Below are positions 33,484 to 46,260 of a DNA stretch of 64,000 bases, piece by piece (the first letter of the stretch is position 1; each line of letters starts with the position of its first letter). A program made the position numbers and the translations under genes. The stretch comes from Arthrobacter sp. SDTb3-6 (GTDB taxonomy: Bacteria > Actinomycetota > Actinomycetes > Actinomycetales > Micrococcaceae): the NCBI RefSeq assembly GCF_013376095.1, contig NZ_JAAMFN010000005.1:103666-167665 (forward strand), written 5' to 3'. The notes beneath the pieces are model-generated. The model was not told the DNA's origin, made no database searches, and worked only from the letters and a program-made list of their open reading frames with translations.

Positions 33484-34926
33484 ATGTCCCGGGACACCCC
33501 CAAAACACTCAACGGTGCCGTGGCCCCTCCCACGGACCGCCTGCCACGCCAGTCCGTCACCGTCATCGTCACGCTGCTGGCCGCCACGTTCGTCGTCATC
33601 CTGAACGAAACCATCATGAACGTGGCCCTGCCGCGCCTCATGACGGACCTGGGCGTCAGCTCGAGCACGGTCCAGTGGCTGGCCACCGGCTTCATGCTGA
33701 CCATGGCCGTGGTCATTCCCACCACTGGCTTCATCCTCGAACGGCTCACCACCCGGCAGGCCTTCCTGACGGCGATCGGCTTTTTCAGCGCCGGCACGGC
33801 CCTGGCAGCGGCGGCCCCCGGCTTCCCCGTCCTGCTGCTGGCCCGGGTCATCCAGGCCTGCGGCACCGCCATCATGCTCCCGCTGCTGATGACCACCATC
33901 CTGACGCTGGTGCCCGTGGCCCGCCGCGGGATGGTCATGGGCAACGTCACCATCGCCATTTCGGTGGCCCCCGCACTGGGTCCCACGGTCTCCGGTTTCA
34001 TCCTGGAGCATTTTTCCTGGCGCTTCATGTTCATCTTTGTGCTGCCGGTGGCGCTGGTTGCCATGGCCGTCGGTGCCAGGTTCCTGACCAACGTGGGCGA
34101 AACCGGGCGCCAGCGGCTCGACGCCGGATCGGTCGCCCTGAGCGTCCCCGCCTTCGGCGGCCTGGTATACGGCCTGAGCGAGATTGGGGCGGCCGCCCCG
34201 GGGAGCGGGCCCAACGTCCCGGCCATCGCCGCCCTCGCCGCCGGTGTGGCCGCCCTGGCCCTGTTCGTGGCACGCCAGCTGCGCCTGCAGCGCTCCGGCG
34301 CACCGCTGCTGGACCTGCGCGCGTTCCGCTTCCGCATGTTCACCATTTCCACGCTGCTCATGGTGGTGGCGATGATGGCACTCTTTGGCGGTGTCCTCCT
34401 CCTGCCCATCTACCTGCAGTCCGTGTTGCACGTCGATGCCCAGACAACCGGCCTGATCCTGCTGCCGGGCGGGCTTGTCATGGGGCTTTCGGGACCGTTC
34501 ATCGGGCGCTTGTTCGACAAAATCGGGCCCCTGCCCCTGACGGTATCCGGCGCCGTGCTCATGGTGCTGTGCCTGTGGCAGTATTCGCAGCTGGACAACC
34601 ACACGGCGCTCTGGTGGATCATCACGGTCCAGACGGCACTCAACCTGGGCCTGGCGCTCATGTTCACACCGGCGTTCACAACGGGGCTCAACCCGCTGCC
34701 GCCGGCCCTGTATTCACACGGCTCGGCCATCATGAGCACGCTGCAGCAGGTGGCCGGTGCCGCCGGGACCGCCCTGCTGGTCTCCATCTACGCGCTGGTG
34801 TCGGCCCACGGCGACCTCGTCGCGGGGATGCGGGCGGCGTTCCTGGCCGCCACGCTCATGGCCTTGGGCGCCGTCGTCCTGGCAGCACTCATGCGCCGCA
34901 CGGCCCCCGAGGGGGACACCGCCTAG
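33484..34926 (+). CDS. MFS transporter, DHA2 (EmrB/QacA) type
   Basis: A 480-residue protein predicted to have about 14 membrane helices. It has the DHA2 opening NETIMNVALPRLMTDLG with the following WLATGFMLTMAVVIP, and the motif GPTVSGFILEHFSWRFMFI. This group exports drugs and metabolites by proton antiport. Its position after the CoA-ligase cassette makes export of a related product possible, which is only inference. It overlaps the convergent aldo/keto reductase by 4 bases. Confidence 0.9.
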   Translation: MSRDTPKTLNGAVAPPTDRLPRQSVTVIVTLLAATFVVILNETIMNVALPRLMTDLGVSSSTVQWLATGFMLTMAVVIPTTGFILERLTTRQAFLTAIGFFSAGTALAAAAPGFPVLLLARVIQACGTAIMLPLLMTTILTLVPVARRGMVMGNVTIAISVAPALGPTVSGFILEHFSWRFMFIFVLPVALVAMAVGARFLTNVGETGRQRLDAGSVALSVPAFGGLVYGLSEIGAAAPGSGPNVPAIAALAAGVAALALFVARQLRLQRSGAPLLDLRAFRFRMFTISTLLMVVAMMALFGGVLLLPIYLQSVLHVDAQTTGLILLPGGLVMGLSGPFIGRLFDKIGPLPLTVSGAVLMVLCLWQYSQLDNHTALWWIITVQTALNLGLALMFTPAFTTGLNPLPPALYSHGSAIMSTLQQVAGAAGTALLVSIYALVSAHGDLVAGMRAAFLAATLMALGAVVLAALMRRTAPEGDTA

Positions 34927-35900
34927 AACAGGGCGACTTTCGGAGTCCGCGGGAAGATTTCATCGAGTTCAGCCAGGTCGGCCGCCGTGGGCCGCCAGGC
35001 GGCGGCCGCGGCGTTTTGGCGGATTTGCTCCGGCTTCGTGGCGCCCGCGATGACACTGGCCACGGAAGGCTGCGCCGCCAGCCAGGAAAAGGCCACCTCG
35101 AGCTCGGTCAGCCCGCGCCCGGCGGCAAACGCGCCAAAGGCCTTCAGCTGGCCGTAGTCGGCGTCGGCCACCATGTTTTGGCGCGTGTGCGAGAGCCGGC
35201 TGCCCTCGGGCACCTTCCCGGAGCTGTACTTGCCCGTCAGCAGTCCGTTGGCCAGCGGGAAGTACGGCAGCACGCCCAGCCCATAGGCCCCGGCGGCAGG
35301 GACCACCTCCAGTTCGGCGCGGCGGTCCAGCAGGTTGTAGTGGTTCTGGCTGGAGATGAAACGGCTCCCGCCCAGCTGGCGGGCCGTGAACTCGGCCTCG
35401 GACACCTGCCAGCCGGCCATGTTGGAGTGGCCGATGTAGCGCACCTTCCCGTCCTGGACGAGCCGGTCCAGGGCACTGAGGGTCTCCGCAATCGGCGTGT
35501 GCGGGTCCGGGGTGTGGAACTGGTACAGGTCGATGAAGTCGGTGCCGAGCCGGCGCAGCGACGCCTCCACGGCGGCAATGATGTACTTCCTGGAGCCGCG
35601 CCGGCCCCAGTCCACGCCGTTCGCCCCGGCGGCATCCATGCCGAACTTCGTGGCCACGATGACATTTTCCCGTTCGGCGCCCAGCGCCTTGCCGAGGATC
35701 GTCTCACTCAGCCCGGGCACCTTCCCATAGGTGTCCGCCACGTCAAAAAAGGTGATGCCGGCGTCCAGTGCGGCATGGACGACGGCGTTGCTCCCCTCCT
35801 GCGTTTCGGTCACGGTGCCGCTGCGGCCCAGGTTGTTGCACCCGAGCCCCACGGTGGAAACGGTCAGTCCGGAGGCGCCCACTTGGCGGAAGTCAGTCAT
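34923..35900 (-). CDS. Aldo/keto reductase
   Basis: A 325-residue AKR of the voltage-gated-channel-beta-like group. It starts VGLGCNNLGRSG, and the catalytic Tyr is in DVADTYG near residue 57, the Lys in ATKFG and the His in RYIGHSNM near residue 150. It reduces carbonyls using NADPH. The natural substrate is unknown. Terminal overlap with the MFS gene means transcripts converge here. Confidence 0.9.
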   Translation of the reverse strand: MTDFRQVGASGLTVSTVGLGCNNLGRSGTVTETQEGSNAVVHAALDAGITFFDVADTYGKVPGLSETILGKALGAERENVIVATKFGMDAAGANGVDWGRRGSRKYIIAAVEASLRRLGTDFIDLYQFHTPDPHTPIAETLSALDRLVQDGKVRYIGHSNMAGWQVSEAEFTARQLGGSRFISSQNHYNLLDRRAELEVVPAAGAYGLGVLPYFPLANGLLTGKYSSGKVPEGSRLSHTRQNMVADADYGQLKAFGAFAAGRGLTELEVAFSWLAAQPSVASVIAGATKPEQIRQNAAAAAWRPTAADLAELDEIFPRTPKVALF

Positions 35901-35937
35901 GGATCCACCCTAGCGAATGCTGCGGCGGCCCATGGAC

Positions 35938-36564
35938 TCAGAGCGTGAACGCGGTGCCGCCGGACGGGGAATGCCTGGCCTTGAGGGCGCCGGGGTCGTT
36001 GGCGGGGGCCGTGCCGATCGACAGCTTGGTGAAGTCGAGCTTTTCCTCGCGGATGCACACCTTGATGTTCGCCACGGCGCGGGCGGCGTCCGGGGCCAGG
36101 ATGTGGATGTTCAGCTTGCCGGTGCCGTGCGGACCGGCCGTGAACTCGGTCTTTTCCACGATGCCGCTGCCGCGCCAGGCCAGGTGCGCGGTGAGCGCCT
36201 CCCGGGCCTTTTCCTCCAGGTACCTGTCCCGGTCGGTGACGCGGTCGTTCTTGAGGGCAAACTGGGCCACCACCAGGAACTGTTCCCCGCGGCCCAATTC
36301 CGCGTAGCCGTCGGCCAGGCACTGTTCCTTGAACGCGGCAAGCATGCCGAAGGCCTCTTCCGCGGTGGCCGTTTCGGATTCCCTGGTGGCGCTCTGGTGC
36401 CCCACGGTGCCGTGGTTGAGGACGAACCAGGCACCGTCCTCCCCTGTCACCCCCTCGTCAACCCAGGCTTCACGGAAAACGAGTGCGCCGCCGTCGTCCT
36501 TCCGGTACAGGCGCACAATGTTGGGGTCGGCGGCAGCCTCCACAAAGTCCTCGGTGCTGCTCAT
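35938..36564 (-). CDS. Conserved hypothetical protein
   Basis: A 208-residue protein I do not recognise. It is rich in charged residues, has a repeated beta-strand appearance (FREAWVDEG, AWFVLNHGTVG, KLNIHILAPDAA), and lacks membrane segments. It is coupled to the preceding DUF402 gene by an ATGA overlap (36561-36564), so dxs, DUF402 and this gene form one translation-coupled unit. The C-terminal part may form a small alpha/beta domain; no function is claimed. Confidence 0.7.
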   Translation of the reverse strand: MSSTEDFVEAAADPNIVRLYRKDDGGALVFREAWVDEGVTGEDGAWFVLNHGTVGHQSATRESETATAEEAFGMLAAFKEQCLADGYAELGRGEQFLVVAQFALKNDRVTDRDRYLEEKAREALTAHLAWRGSGIVEKTEFTAGPHGTGKLNIHILAPDAARAVANIKVCIREEKLDFTKLSIGTAPANDPGALKARHSPSGGTAFTL

Positions 36565-37145
36565 GGCAATGTCCTTCCCAGGGTGAACCAGGCCGCGTCG
36601 CGGCCGTCGAAGGGCGCCCGGCGGGACGCAACGGCGTCCATCAGGGCCGCCGCGGCCGATTCCATGCGGGTGCACAGTTCGGCCGGGTAATGCATCTCAA
36701 GGCGGTGTGCGGCGAATTCGTCTTCGTCGTCCAGGAACAGCCCGCGGTCCCTGGTGCGGACCACGTCCAGGTCCATGTCCACCATGTGGAATTCCACCAC
36801 GGCGGGCCGGATCCGCTCCCAGGACAGGTCGAAGGCCAGGTCGATGTAGAGTTCGACGCCGTCGGGGTGCGCGCCGTCGTAAAACGTCGCCACCCAGTCC
36901 CCCGTGTGCGGGACGAGGAGGACGGCGTCGGAGCCCGTGTAGAGCGCGGCGCCGGGGCGGGAGATGAACTCCCCCGTGCCCTGGAAGATCCAGTGGCCGT
37001 GGACGTCGCTGCCCAGGTAGCGCCCGGGCACCACCCAGTGGGCGGTGCCGTCGTATTTGCGGTTGCGGGCCACCACGAGGTCCCCCGGGGCCGGTGCCGC
37101 GGCAGGGCGCATGTCCGCCTGCGGGCCGGGCTGCAGGGCCGTCAC
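36561..37145 (-). CDS. DUF402-domain protein
   Basis: A 194-residue protein. The central and C-terminal part ([37 protein letters not shown]) carries the acidic signature of the DUF402/FomD-like family, which includes nucleotide and phosphate-ester hydrolases. Asp/Glu clusters are probable metal ligands. It lies between dxs and the preceding hypothetical gene, overlapping both by four bases, suggesting a shared operon, though no link to isoprenoid synthesis is established. Confidence 0.82.
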   Translation of the reverse strand: MTALQPGPQADMRPAAAPAPGDLVVARNRKYDGTAHWVVPGRYLGSDVHGHWIFQGTGEFISRPGAALYTGSDAVLLVPHTGDWVATFYDGAHPDGVELYIDLAFDLSWERIRPAVVEFHMVDMDLDVVRTRDRGLFLDDEDEFAAHRLEMHYPAELCTRMESAAAALMDAVASRRAPFDGRDAAWFTLGRTLP

Positions 37146-39136
37146 AGGATGGGCAGCTGTCCGGTGCGTGGTGCCGGCTGGCCCGGCAGCGGGCGGGCGA
37201 AGGGCACCTTGGTGCCCAACACCTGCTCAACAACGTCCTGGGCCACGCGCTGGGCGGTGAGGCCGATGCGTTCCAGGACCTCCGCGCGCGTGCCGTGGTC
37301 CAGGAACTCGACGGGCAGGCCCACCTCGTTCAGGGCGGTGTCCACACCGGCTGCCCGGAGTTCCTGGCGGATGCGCGAGCCCACGCCGCCGGCGCGCACG
37401 CCGTCCTCAATGACAATGACGATGCGGTGGCGCGAGGCCAGGCTGAGGATGGAGCGCGGGACCGGCAATACCCAGCGCGGGTCCACCACGGTGGAGGTGA
37501 TGCCCTGGGCGCTGATGCGGGCGGCAACGTCCAGGGCCAGTTCACTCATGGCGCCGACGCTGACAATGAGCACGTCCGTGTCGTCGTCGTCGTCCCCGCT
37601 GCCGGGCATGGCGTGGTCCGTCCGGGACAGCACGTCGACGCCGTCGGAGAGGCGTTCAACCGCCTTGACCCCGGGACCCACCTTGCCCTTGGAATAGCGC
37701 AGCACCGTGGGGGCATCCACGATGGCGACGGCCTCCCGCAGTTCCTCGCGCAGGCGCTCGGCATCCCGCGGCGCGGCCAGGTGCAGGCCCGGCACAATCT
37801 GCAGCATGGACAGGTCCCACATGCCGTGGTGGCTGGCGCCGTCGGGCCCGGTCACGCCGGCCCGGTCCAGGACCACGGTGACGCCGGCCTTGTGCAGCGC
37901 CACGTCCATGAGCAGCTGGTCAAAGCCGCGGTTGAGGAACGTGGCGTACATGGCAACCACGGGGTGCAGCCCGCCAAAGGCCATGCCCGCCGCCATGGTG
38001 AGGGCGTGCTGTTCGGCAATGCCGACGTCAATCACGCGGGCCGGATGCTTGTCCGCCATCTGTGCCAGGCCGACGGGAATCAGCATGGCGCCCGTGATGG
38101 CGACGATGTCCTCCCGTTCATCGGCGATGGCGGCAATCTCGTCGCCAAAGACGCCCGTCCACGACTTTCCGGCCGGCGTCCCCACGGACACGCCGGTCTG
38201 GGGGTCGATGACACCCACGGCATGGAACTGGTCTGCCTCGTGGGCGCGTGCGGGCGCATAGCCGCGGCCCTTTTCGGTGAACGCGTGGACGATGACGGGC
38301 CCGCCGTAGTTCTTCGCCGCCGTGAGGGCCGCCTCCATGGCCTTTTCATCGTGGCCGTCCACGGGACCCACATATTTAAGCCCCAGGTCGTCAAAGAGGC
38401 CCTGCGGCGCCCACCAGTCCTTCAGGCCCTTCTTGGCGGCGTGCAGCCCCTTGTACAGGAACTTGCCGGCCGCATTGCCGTCCTGCAGCCGCTGCTTGCC
38501 CCAGTCCATGGCGGCCTCGTACTTGCGGTGCGTGCGCACATGGTCGATGGCGGGGCGCAGCGAGGCCAGGTAGTCGGCCAGCCCGCCCACCGTGGGTGCA
38601 TAGGAGCGGCCGTTGTCGTTGACCACGATCACGACGCGGCGGTCCTTGTCCGCGGCGATGTTGTTCAGCGCCTCCCAAGTCATGCCACCGGTCAGGGCGC
38701 CGTCACCGACCACAGCGACGACGTACCTGTCGCCTTCGCCGTTGAGCTTGCGGGCACGGGAAATCCCGTCGGCCCAGGACAGGGAGGATGAGGCGTGGGA
38801 GGATTCGACGATGTCGTGCCCGGACTCGGCGCGGGAGGGGTAGCCGGACATGCCGCCCTGCTGGCGGAGCGTGGAAAAGTCCTGCCGTCCGGTGACCAGC
38901 TTGTGCACATAGGACTGGTGGCCGGTGTCAAAGACGATGGAGTCCCGGGGCGAGTCAAAGACGCGGTGCACGGCCAGGGTGAGTTCCACCACGCCCAGGT
39001 TGGGGCCCAGGTGTCCGCCGGTCTGGGAAACGTTGCTGATCAAGAAATCCCTGATTTCCTGTGCCAGCGCCACCATTTGGGTGTCGCTGAGCTTGCTCAG
39101 ATCCCGCGGATGCGTGATGGTTTCCAAAAGTCCCAC
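37142..39136 (-). CDS. dxs: 1-deoxy-D-xylulose-5-phosphate synthase
   Basis: A 664-residue thiamine-diphosphate enzyme of full length. The cofactor motif is [18 protein letters not shown] near residue 145, and the pyrimidine-binding [18 protein letters not shown] is near residue 420. The conserved [12 protein letters not shown] stretch is present. It condenses pyruvate and glyceraldehyde 3-phosphate to start the MEP isoprenoid pathway. In the M. tuberculosis order its orthologue sits just beyond RNase D; here about 14 kb of extra genes lie between them. Confidence 0.97.
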   Translation of the reverse strand: MGLLETITHPRDLSKLSDTQMVALAQEIRDFLISNVSQTGGHLGPNLGVVELTLAVHRVFDSPRDSIVFDTGHQSYVHKLVTGRQDFSTLRQQGGMSGYPSRAESGHDIVESSHASSSLSWADGISRARKLNGEGDRYVVAVVGDGALTGGMTWEALNNIAADKDRRVVIVVNDNGRSYAPTVGGLADYLASLRPAIDHVRTHRKYEAAMDWGKQRLQDGNAAGKFLYKGLHAAKKGLKDWWAPQGLFDDLGLKYVGPVDGHDEKAMEAALTAAKNYGGPVIVHAFTEKGRGYAPARAHEADQFHAVGVIDPQTGVSVGTPAGKSWTGVFGDEIAAIADEREDIVAITGAMLIPVGLAQMADKHPARVIDVGIAEQHALTMAAGMAFGGLHPVVAMYATFLNRGFDQLLMDVALHKAGVTVVLDRAGVTGPDGASHHGMWDLSMLQIVPGLHLAAPRDAERLREELREAVAIVDAPTVLRYSKGKVGPGVKAVERLSDGVDVLSRTDHAMPGSGDDDDDTDVLIVSVGAMSELALDVAARISAQGITSTVVDPRWVLPVPRSILSLASRHRIVIVIEDGVRAGGVGSRIRQELRAAGVDTALNEVGLPVEFLDHGTRAEVLERIGLTAQRVAQDVVEQVLGTKVPFARPLPGQPAPRTGQLPIL

Positions 39137-39216
39137 TGGTACCTCCCTGGGTCAACTCTCAACGTCTAACAATATCGCGTCATGAACGCCCGGCCCGACA
39201 CGGGCGGCCTTAACGC

Positions 39217-39257
39217 CGCAGGGGCGGGCGCCCGGGGTCCGGGTGCCCGCCCCTGCG
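39217..39257 (-). terminator. Terminator after acnA
   Basis: CGCAGGGGCGGGC (39217-39229) pairs with GCCCGCCCCTGCG (39245-39257), a 13-bp perfect stem. It lies 17 bases past the aconitase stop on the minus strand. The tract past it on that strand is GTTAAGG, not a strong T-run. Confidence 0.75.
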
Positions 39258-39273
39258 TGGGACGAACGGTGCG

Positions 39274-42099
<2,826 letters not shown>

Positions 42100-42167
42100 G
42101 GATGGACTCCTCTCGCCACTGCTTTTATCTTGGTCACGCAAGGGACCGCATGCCAGTTAGGCTGACC

Positions 42168-44783
42168 TTACTCACGTTCGGAAACCGTTCCGCGCTTCTT
42201 CAGGAAGCGGTACAGCAGTTCGATGCCAAGGCACCCGCCTGCCGTTACGCCAATCGTAACCGCCAACAACGGCCCGGAGGGGATGTCCAGGGCAAAGAAG
42301 TTCCGGGCGAAGGGCACCACCATGACCAGTGCCAGCCCGGCCACCAGGGCGGCCACGAGCAGTGAGCGCCAAAAGTCGAAGGGCCTGGCCAAGGCGCCGA
42401 GCACCCACAGCGCCACGACGAGCACCGTCATGGTCGCCGCCGTCTGCGCCGACGTGACGGCCTGGGCCGGCTCCAGCGCGGGGTCCGGGAAAGCCCGGGC
42501 AAAGGAATACACGGCCATGATGCACGCCGCCACGACCGTGCCTGCGGGAATGGAAAACATCAGTGCCCGGCGCAGGAAGCCGGGCTGGTACCGCCGGGCG
42601 TTGGGCAGCAGCGCCAGGAAAAAGGCGGGGATGCCGATCGTCATGGAACTGACAATGGAAAGCTGCCGCGGCAGGAACGGGTACCGCCACAGCAGGATGC
42701 CGATGGCGATGGAAATGATGACGGCGTAGGCGGTCTTGCTCAGGAACAGGTTGGCCACGCGCTCCACGTTGGCGATGACGCGCCGGCCCTCTGCGACCAC
42801 CGAGGGCAGGTGGGAAAACTGCCCGTCCAGCAGCACCAGGCGCGAGACGGCCTTGGTCGCGGCAGCGCCGCTGCCCATGGCGATGCCCATGTCGGCGTGT
42901 TTGAGGGCCAGGGCGTCATTGACGCCGTCCCCCGTCATGGCCACCACGTGGCCGGCGCCCTGCAGGGCCAGCACAATGGCCTTCTTTTGTTCCGGCGCCA
43001 CCCGGCCCAGCACGCTTTCGCGTGCCAGCACCGCTGCCAGCTCGCCGGTCTCCTCCGGCAGCCCGCGGGCGTCGTAGCCGTCGCCGTCGAACTCCATGCC
43101 CACGCTGCGGGCCACGGCGGCCACGGTGCGCGGGTTGTCGCCCGAGATGACCTTCAGTGCCACCCCCTGGTCGCGGAAGTACGCCAACGTGGCGGCGGCG
43201 TCGGGCCGCACCATTTCCCGGAACACCAACAGGACAACGGGCCGGAGCCCGGCCAGGTCGAGGCCGTCCGCAGCCTGCCCGGCCCCGGGTGCCGGTGCGG
43301 GAAGGCCCGGCGCCGGGCGGTGCGCCAGTACGACGGCGCGCAGCCCCTGCCCCGCCGCCTCGTGGGACGCCGCCAGCGCCGCCTCCACCTCCGCTCCCCC
43401 GCTGGCCGCCAGCACGACGTCGGGGGCGCCCAGGACCCAGCTGCCGCAGGGCTGCCCCGCTGCCGCCCCGTCCCCCGTGCCGGGCCCGGCAACAGGCCCG
43501 GCACTGAAGCTGACTGCACTGTATTTGCGGGCGCTGCTGAACGGGACCACCGCGTCGGGCGCCGCCGCCGGCGGCCGGGTGAAGCCGGTCGCGAGTGCGG
43601 CCGCCGTCGCATTGGCGTTGGGGTGCGCCGCGCACCAGGCCAGGACCGCCTCCCAGCCGGGAACCGGTCCGAAGACGGTGGTGCCGGCCAGTTCCATCCG
43701 GCCCTCGGTGAGCGTGCCGGTCTTGTCCAGGCACACCATGTCCACGCGGGCCAGGCCTTCCACGGCCGGCAGTTCCTGGACCAGCACCTGCCGGCGTGCC
43801 AGCTTGATGGCGGCCATGCCGAAGGAGATGCTGGTCAGCAGCACCAGGCCCTCGGGAATCATGGCCACGATGCTGGCCACGGCGCTGATGACGGCGGTGC
43901 GCCAGCGGCCGGTGGCGAGGGATTCGGCCCAGCCGCCGTTGGCGTTCATCTGGCCGTTGACCACCACCACGATGATGGGGACCAGCGCCCAGGCGATGTA
44001 CAGGATGATCCGGTTGATGGAATTGCGGATTTCGGAATTGACCAGCGAAAACCGCCGGGCTTCGGCTGTCAGGGCACTGGCATAGGACTCCGCGCCCACG
44101 CGGTGCACGCGCGCGGCGCCGTGGCCGGCCACCACCGCGGAACCGGACAGTGCGGTGTCCCCCGGAACCTTGGCCACGGGGTCGGCCTCGCCCGTGAGCA
44201 GGGATTCGTCCACTTCCAGGGATTCGGCCTGGAAGATGACGGCGTCGGCCGGGACCTGGTCCCCCGTGCGCAGCAGCAGCACGTCGTCGTGCAGGACGTC
44301 CGCCACGGCCACCGCCAGCTCGGCCCCGCCGCGGCGCACCAGGGCCTTGGGCGTGTGCAGTACGGCCAGCCGGTCCAGGGTCTGCTTGGCACGGTATTCC
44401 TGCACGACGCCGATGGCGGCGTTGGCGACCACGATGAACCCGAACAGGGCGTCGCGCGGGTCCCCGACGAGCAGCACCAGGACCAGGGCGCTGCCGAGCA
44501 CGGCGTTGAACAGCGTGAACACATTGGCCCGGACGATGGCCCAGATGCTGCGGCTGCTCCCGCCCGGTGCGGCGTTGTCCAGCCCGGCACCCCGCCGTTC
44601 GAGCACCTGGACCGGGTCCAGGCCGTCGCGCTCCAGGACCTCCGGGTCCACCGGCGCCAGCCCGGCCCGGGCCGCAGCCAGGGCGGCACGCCGGTGCCCG
44701 TCGCGCCGCTCCGCCAGGACCGTGCCGCGGGGCTTGCCGCGCGTCAGGTCCCGCCGCTGGACAGCAGCGGGTTTAGCGCCCAA
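42168..44783 (-). CDS. P-type cation-transporting ATPase (HAD-IC)
   Basis: A protein of about 871 residues if TTG 44783 is the start. The actuator TGEADPV, the phosphorylation site DKTGTLTEG near residue 353, the nucleotide domain (KVISGDNPRTV) and the hinge MTGDGVNDALALKHADMGIAMG are complete, followed by a C-terminal bundle of membrane helices. It belongs to the group related to Ca/Mg or unassigned cation pumps; the ion is not predictable here. The start is uncertain: the frame stays open to 44900, and GTG 44606 would remove a conserved N-terminal segment. Its beginning overlaps the RNA methyltransferase gene, implying coupling. Confidence 0.88.
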   Translation of the reverse strand: MGAKPAAVQRRDLTRGKPRGTVLAERRDGHRRAALAAARAGLAPVDPEVLERDGLDPVQVLERRGAGLDNAAPGGSSRSIWAIVRANVFTLFNAVLGSALVLVLLVGDPRDALFGFIVVANAAIGVVQEYRAKQTLDRLAVLHTPKALVRRGGAELAVAVADVLHDDVLLLRTGDQVPADAVIFQAESLEVDESLLTGEADPVAKVPGDTALSGSAVVAGHGAARVHRVGAESYASALTAEARRFSLVNSEIRNSINRIILYIAWALVPIIVVVVNGQMNANGGWAESLATGRWRTAVISAVASIVAMIPEGLVLLTSISFGMAAIKLARRQVLVQELPAVEGLARVDMVCLDKTGTLTEGRMELAGTTVFGPVPGWEAVLAWCAAHPNANATAAALATGFTRPPAAAPDAVVPFSSARKYSAVSFSAGPVAGPGTGDGAAAGQPCGSWVLGAPDVVLAASGGAEVEAALAASHEAAGQGLRAVVLAHRPAPGLPAPAPGAGQAADGLDLAGLRPVVLLVFREMVRPDAAATLAYFRDQGVALKVISGDNPRTVAAVARSVGMEFDGDGYDARGLPEETGELAAVLARESVLGRVAPEQKKAIVLALQGAGHVVAMTGDGVNDALALKHADMGIAMGSGAAATKAVSRLVLLDGQFSHLPSVVAEGRRVIANVERVANLFLSKTAYAVIISIAIGILLWRYPFLPRQLSIVSSMTIGIPAFFLALLPNARRYQPGFLRRALMFSIPAGTVVAACIMAVYSFARAFPDPALEPAQAVTSAQTAATMTVLVVALWVLGALARPFDFWRSLLVAALVAGLALVMVVPFARNFFALDIPSGPLLAVTIGVTAGGCLGIELLYRFLKKRGTVSERE

Positions 44784-46233
44784 CGGCGCCCCTGCCGGGC
44801 GCGTCCACGGGCACCAGCAGGGCCACGGTCTCCACATGGTGGGTGTGCGGGTAGAGGTCAAAGGCCCGCAGCTTCTCCAGCCGCCACCCGGCCCCGGCAA
44901 AATACTTCACGTCCCGCGCAAACGCTGCCGGGTCACAGGAAACATAGGCGACCGCCTGCGGGGCGGCGGCCGCCAGGGCATGCACCACGGCCTTTCCGGC
45001 GCCGGCCCGCGGCGGGTCAAGCACGACGGCGTCAAAGCGGCGCCGCGGTGCCCTGGCCCGGCTGCCGCGCCGGCCCGGGCCTCCCAGCACGTGTTCCACG
45101 CGGCCCTGGACAATTTCCACCTGGCCGGCGGCGTGGAGGTTTTTGCGCGCGTCGCGGCTGGTGCCGGGCGACCCTTCCACGGACAGCACGGAGCCGTCCG
45201 GCCCCACGGCGTCGGCCAGCGGTGCCGTGAACAGGCCCGCCCCGGCGTAAAGGTCGGCGACGGCGGCGCCGTCGTTGAGGTGCCCGCCGTCGTTGAGGAA
45301 GTTCAGCGCCGTGTCGGTCAGGACCTGGGGCGCCTTCCGGTGGATCTGCCAGAAGCCGTCCCCCGTGACGCGGAATTCGTGGTCGGCGGTGGTTTCCCGG
45401 ACCCAGCCGCGGCCGTGCAGGACGGTGGTGCCGCCCGTCTCCGGGTCCCAGCGGGCCACGGAGGGTGGGGCCGGCACGTCCTGCAGTGCGCGGGCAATGC
45501 GCTTGAGCGCCAGGCCGGCGGCCTTCTCCCCCCGCCCGGGGTCAGGTGCCAGCAGCACCAGGGCCGGCGAGCCGTTGGCCGGCGCGGCAACGTCCACCCG
45601 GGCAATGCCGGTGAAGTCAAGCTCCCACAGGCGCAGCGCGTCCACGGCGGGGACGGCCAGGGGCATGCCCTGGACGGGCAGGATGTCGTGGGAGCGGTGG
45701 GGGTGCATGCCCAACCGGCCGGCGGGCGTGACGGCGAAGGCCACGCGGGTCCGCCAGCCCAGCCCGGCCCGCTGTTCCGCCGTGCCGTCGGCGTCAACGT
45801 CCTCCACGCCGGCGCCGAACAGGGCGTCGATCTCCCCGGCGGGCAGCCCGCCGAGGCGTTCGAGCTGTTCGCGGACAACATCCGTCTTCAGCGCCAGCTG
45901 GCGGGTGCGGGACACGTGGCCAAACTCGGCCCCGCCCAGCGGGGCCGTGCCGCGCCCGGCAGCCTTCAGGGCGTCGGCCTCGGGCCAAAAGTGGGGCACC
46001 CTGTCGGGGGACGCCTCGAGCACCCGGGTGACATCCGCGCGCCAAAACCTGGCTCCGTCGTCGTGCCCGGTCAGGGCAATCTCCACGACCTCCCCGGGAA
46101 TGGCGTGGCGGACAAAGATCACACGGCCCTCGTGCCGGGCAACGCAGTGGCCGCCGTGCGCCACCGGCCCCACGGTGACGGTCAACCGGGCGGCGTCGCC
46201 GGACGGGGACGGGATGGTGCGGGGCTCACTCAT
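44773..46233 (-). CDS. TRAM-domain 23S rRNA/tRNA uracil methyltransferase (TrmA/RlmD family)
   Basis: A 486-residue class I SAM methyltransferase. Residues 1-70 are a TRAM RNA-binding domain (VGPVAHGGHCVARHEGRVIFV, GEVVEIAL). The SAM site is DLYAGAGLF near residue 332, and the catalytic Cys is in VSCDP near residue 437, followed by the late motif. It methylates C5 of uracil in RNA; which position is not visible. Order with the APC permease and ceoBC genes is conserved in actinobacteria (as in M. tuberculosis Rv2689c-Rv2692). Confidence 0.93.
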   Translation of the reverse strand: MSEPRTIPSPSGDAARLTVTVGPVAHGGHCVARHEGRVIFVRHAIPGEVVEIALTGHDDGARFWRADVTRVLEASPDRVPHFWPEADALKAAGRGTAPLGGAEFGHVSRTRQLALKTDVVREQLERLGGLPAGEIDALFGAGVEDVDADGTAEQRAGLGWRTRVAFAVTPAGRLGMHPHRSHDILPVQGMPLAVPAVDALRLWELDFTGIARVDVAAPANGSPALVLLAPDPGRGEKAAGLALKRIARALQDVPAPPSVARWDPETGGTTVLHGRGWVRETTADHEFRVTGDGFWQIHRKAPQVLTDTALNFLNDGGHLNDGAAVADLYAGAGLFTAPLADAVGPDGSVLSVEGSPGTSRDARKNLHAAGQVEIVQGRVEHVLGGPGRRGSRARAPRRRFDAVVLDPPRAGAGKAVVHALAAAAPQAVAYVSCDPAAFARDVKYFAGAGWRLEKLRAFDLYPHTHHVETVALLVPVDAPGRGAVGR

Positions 46234-46260
46234 GGGCGTGTGGTTCCTAGTCTTGGTACA

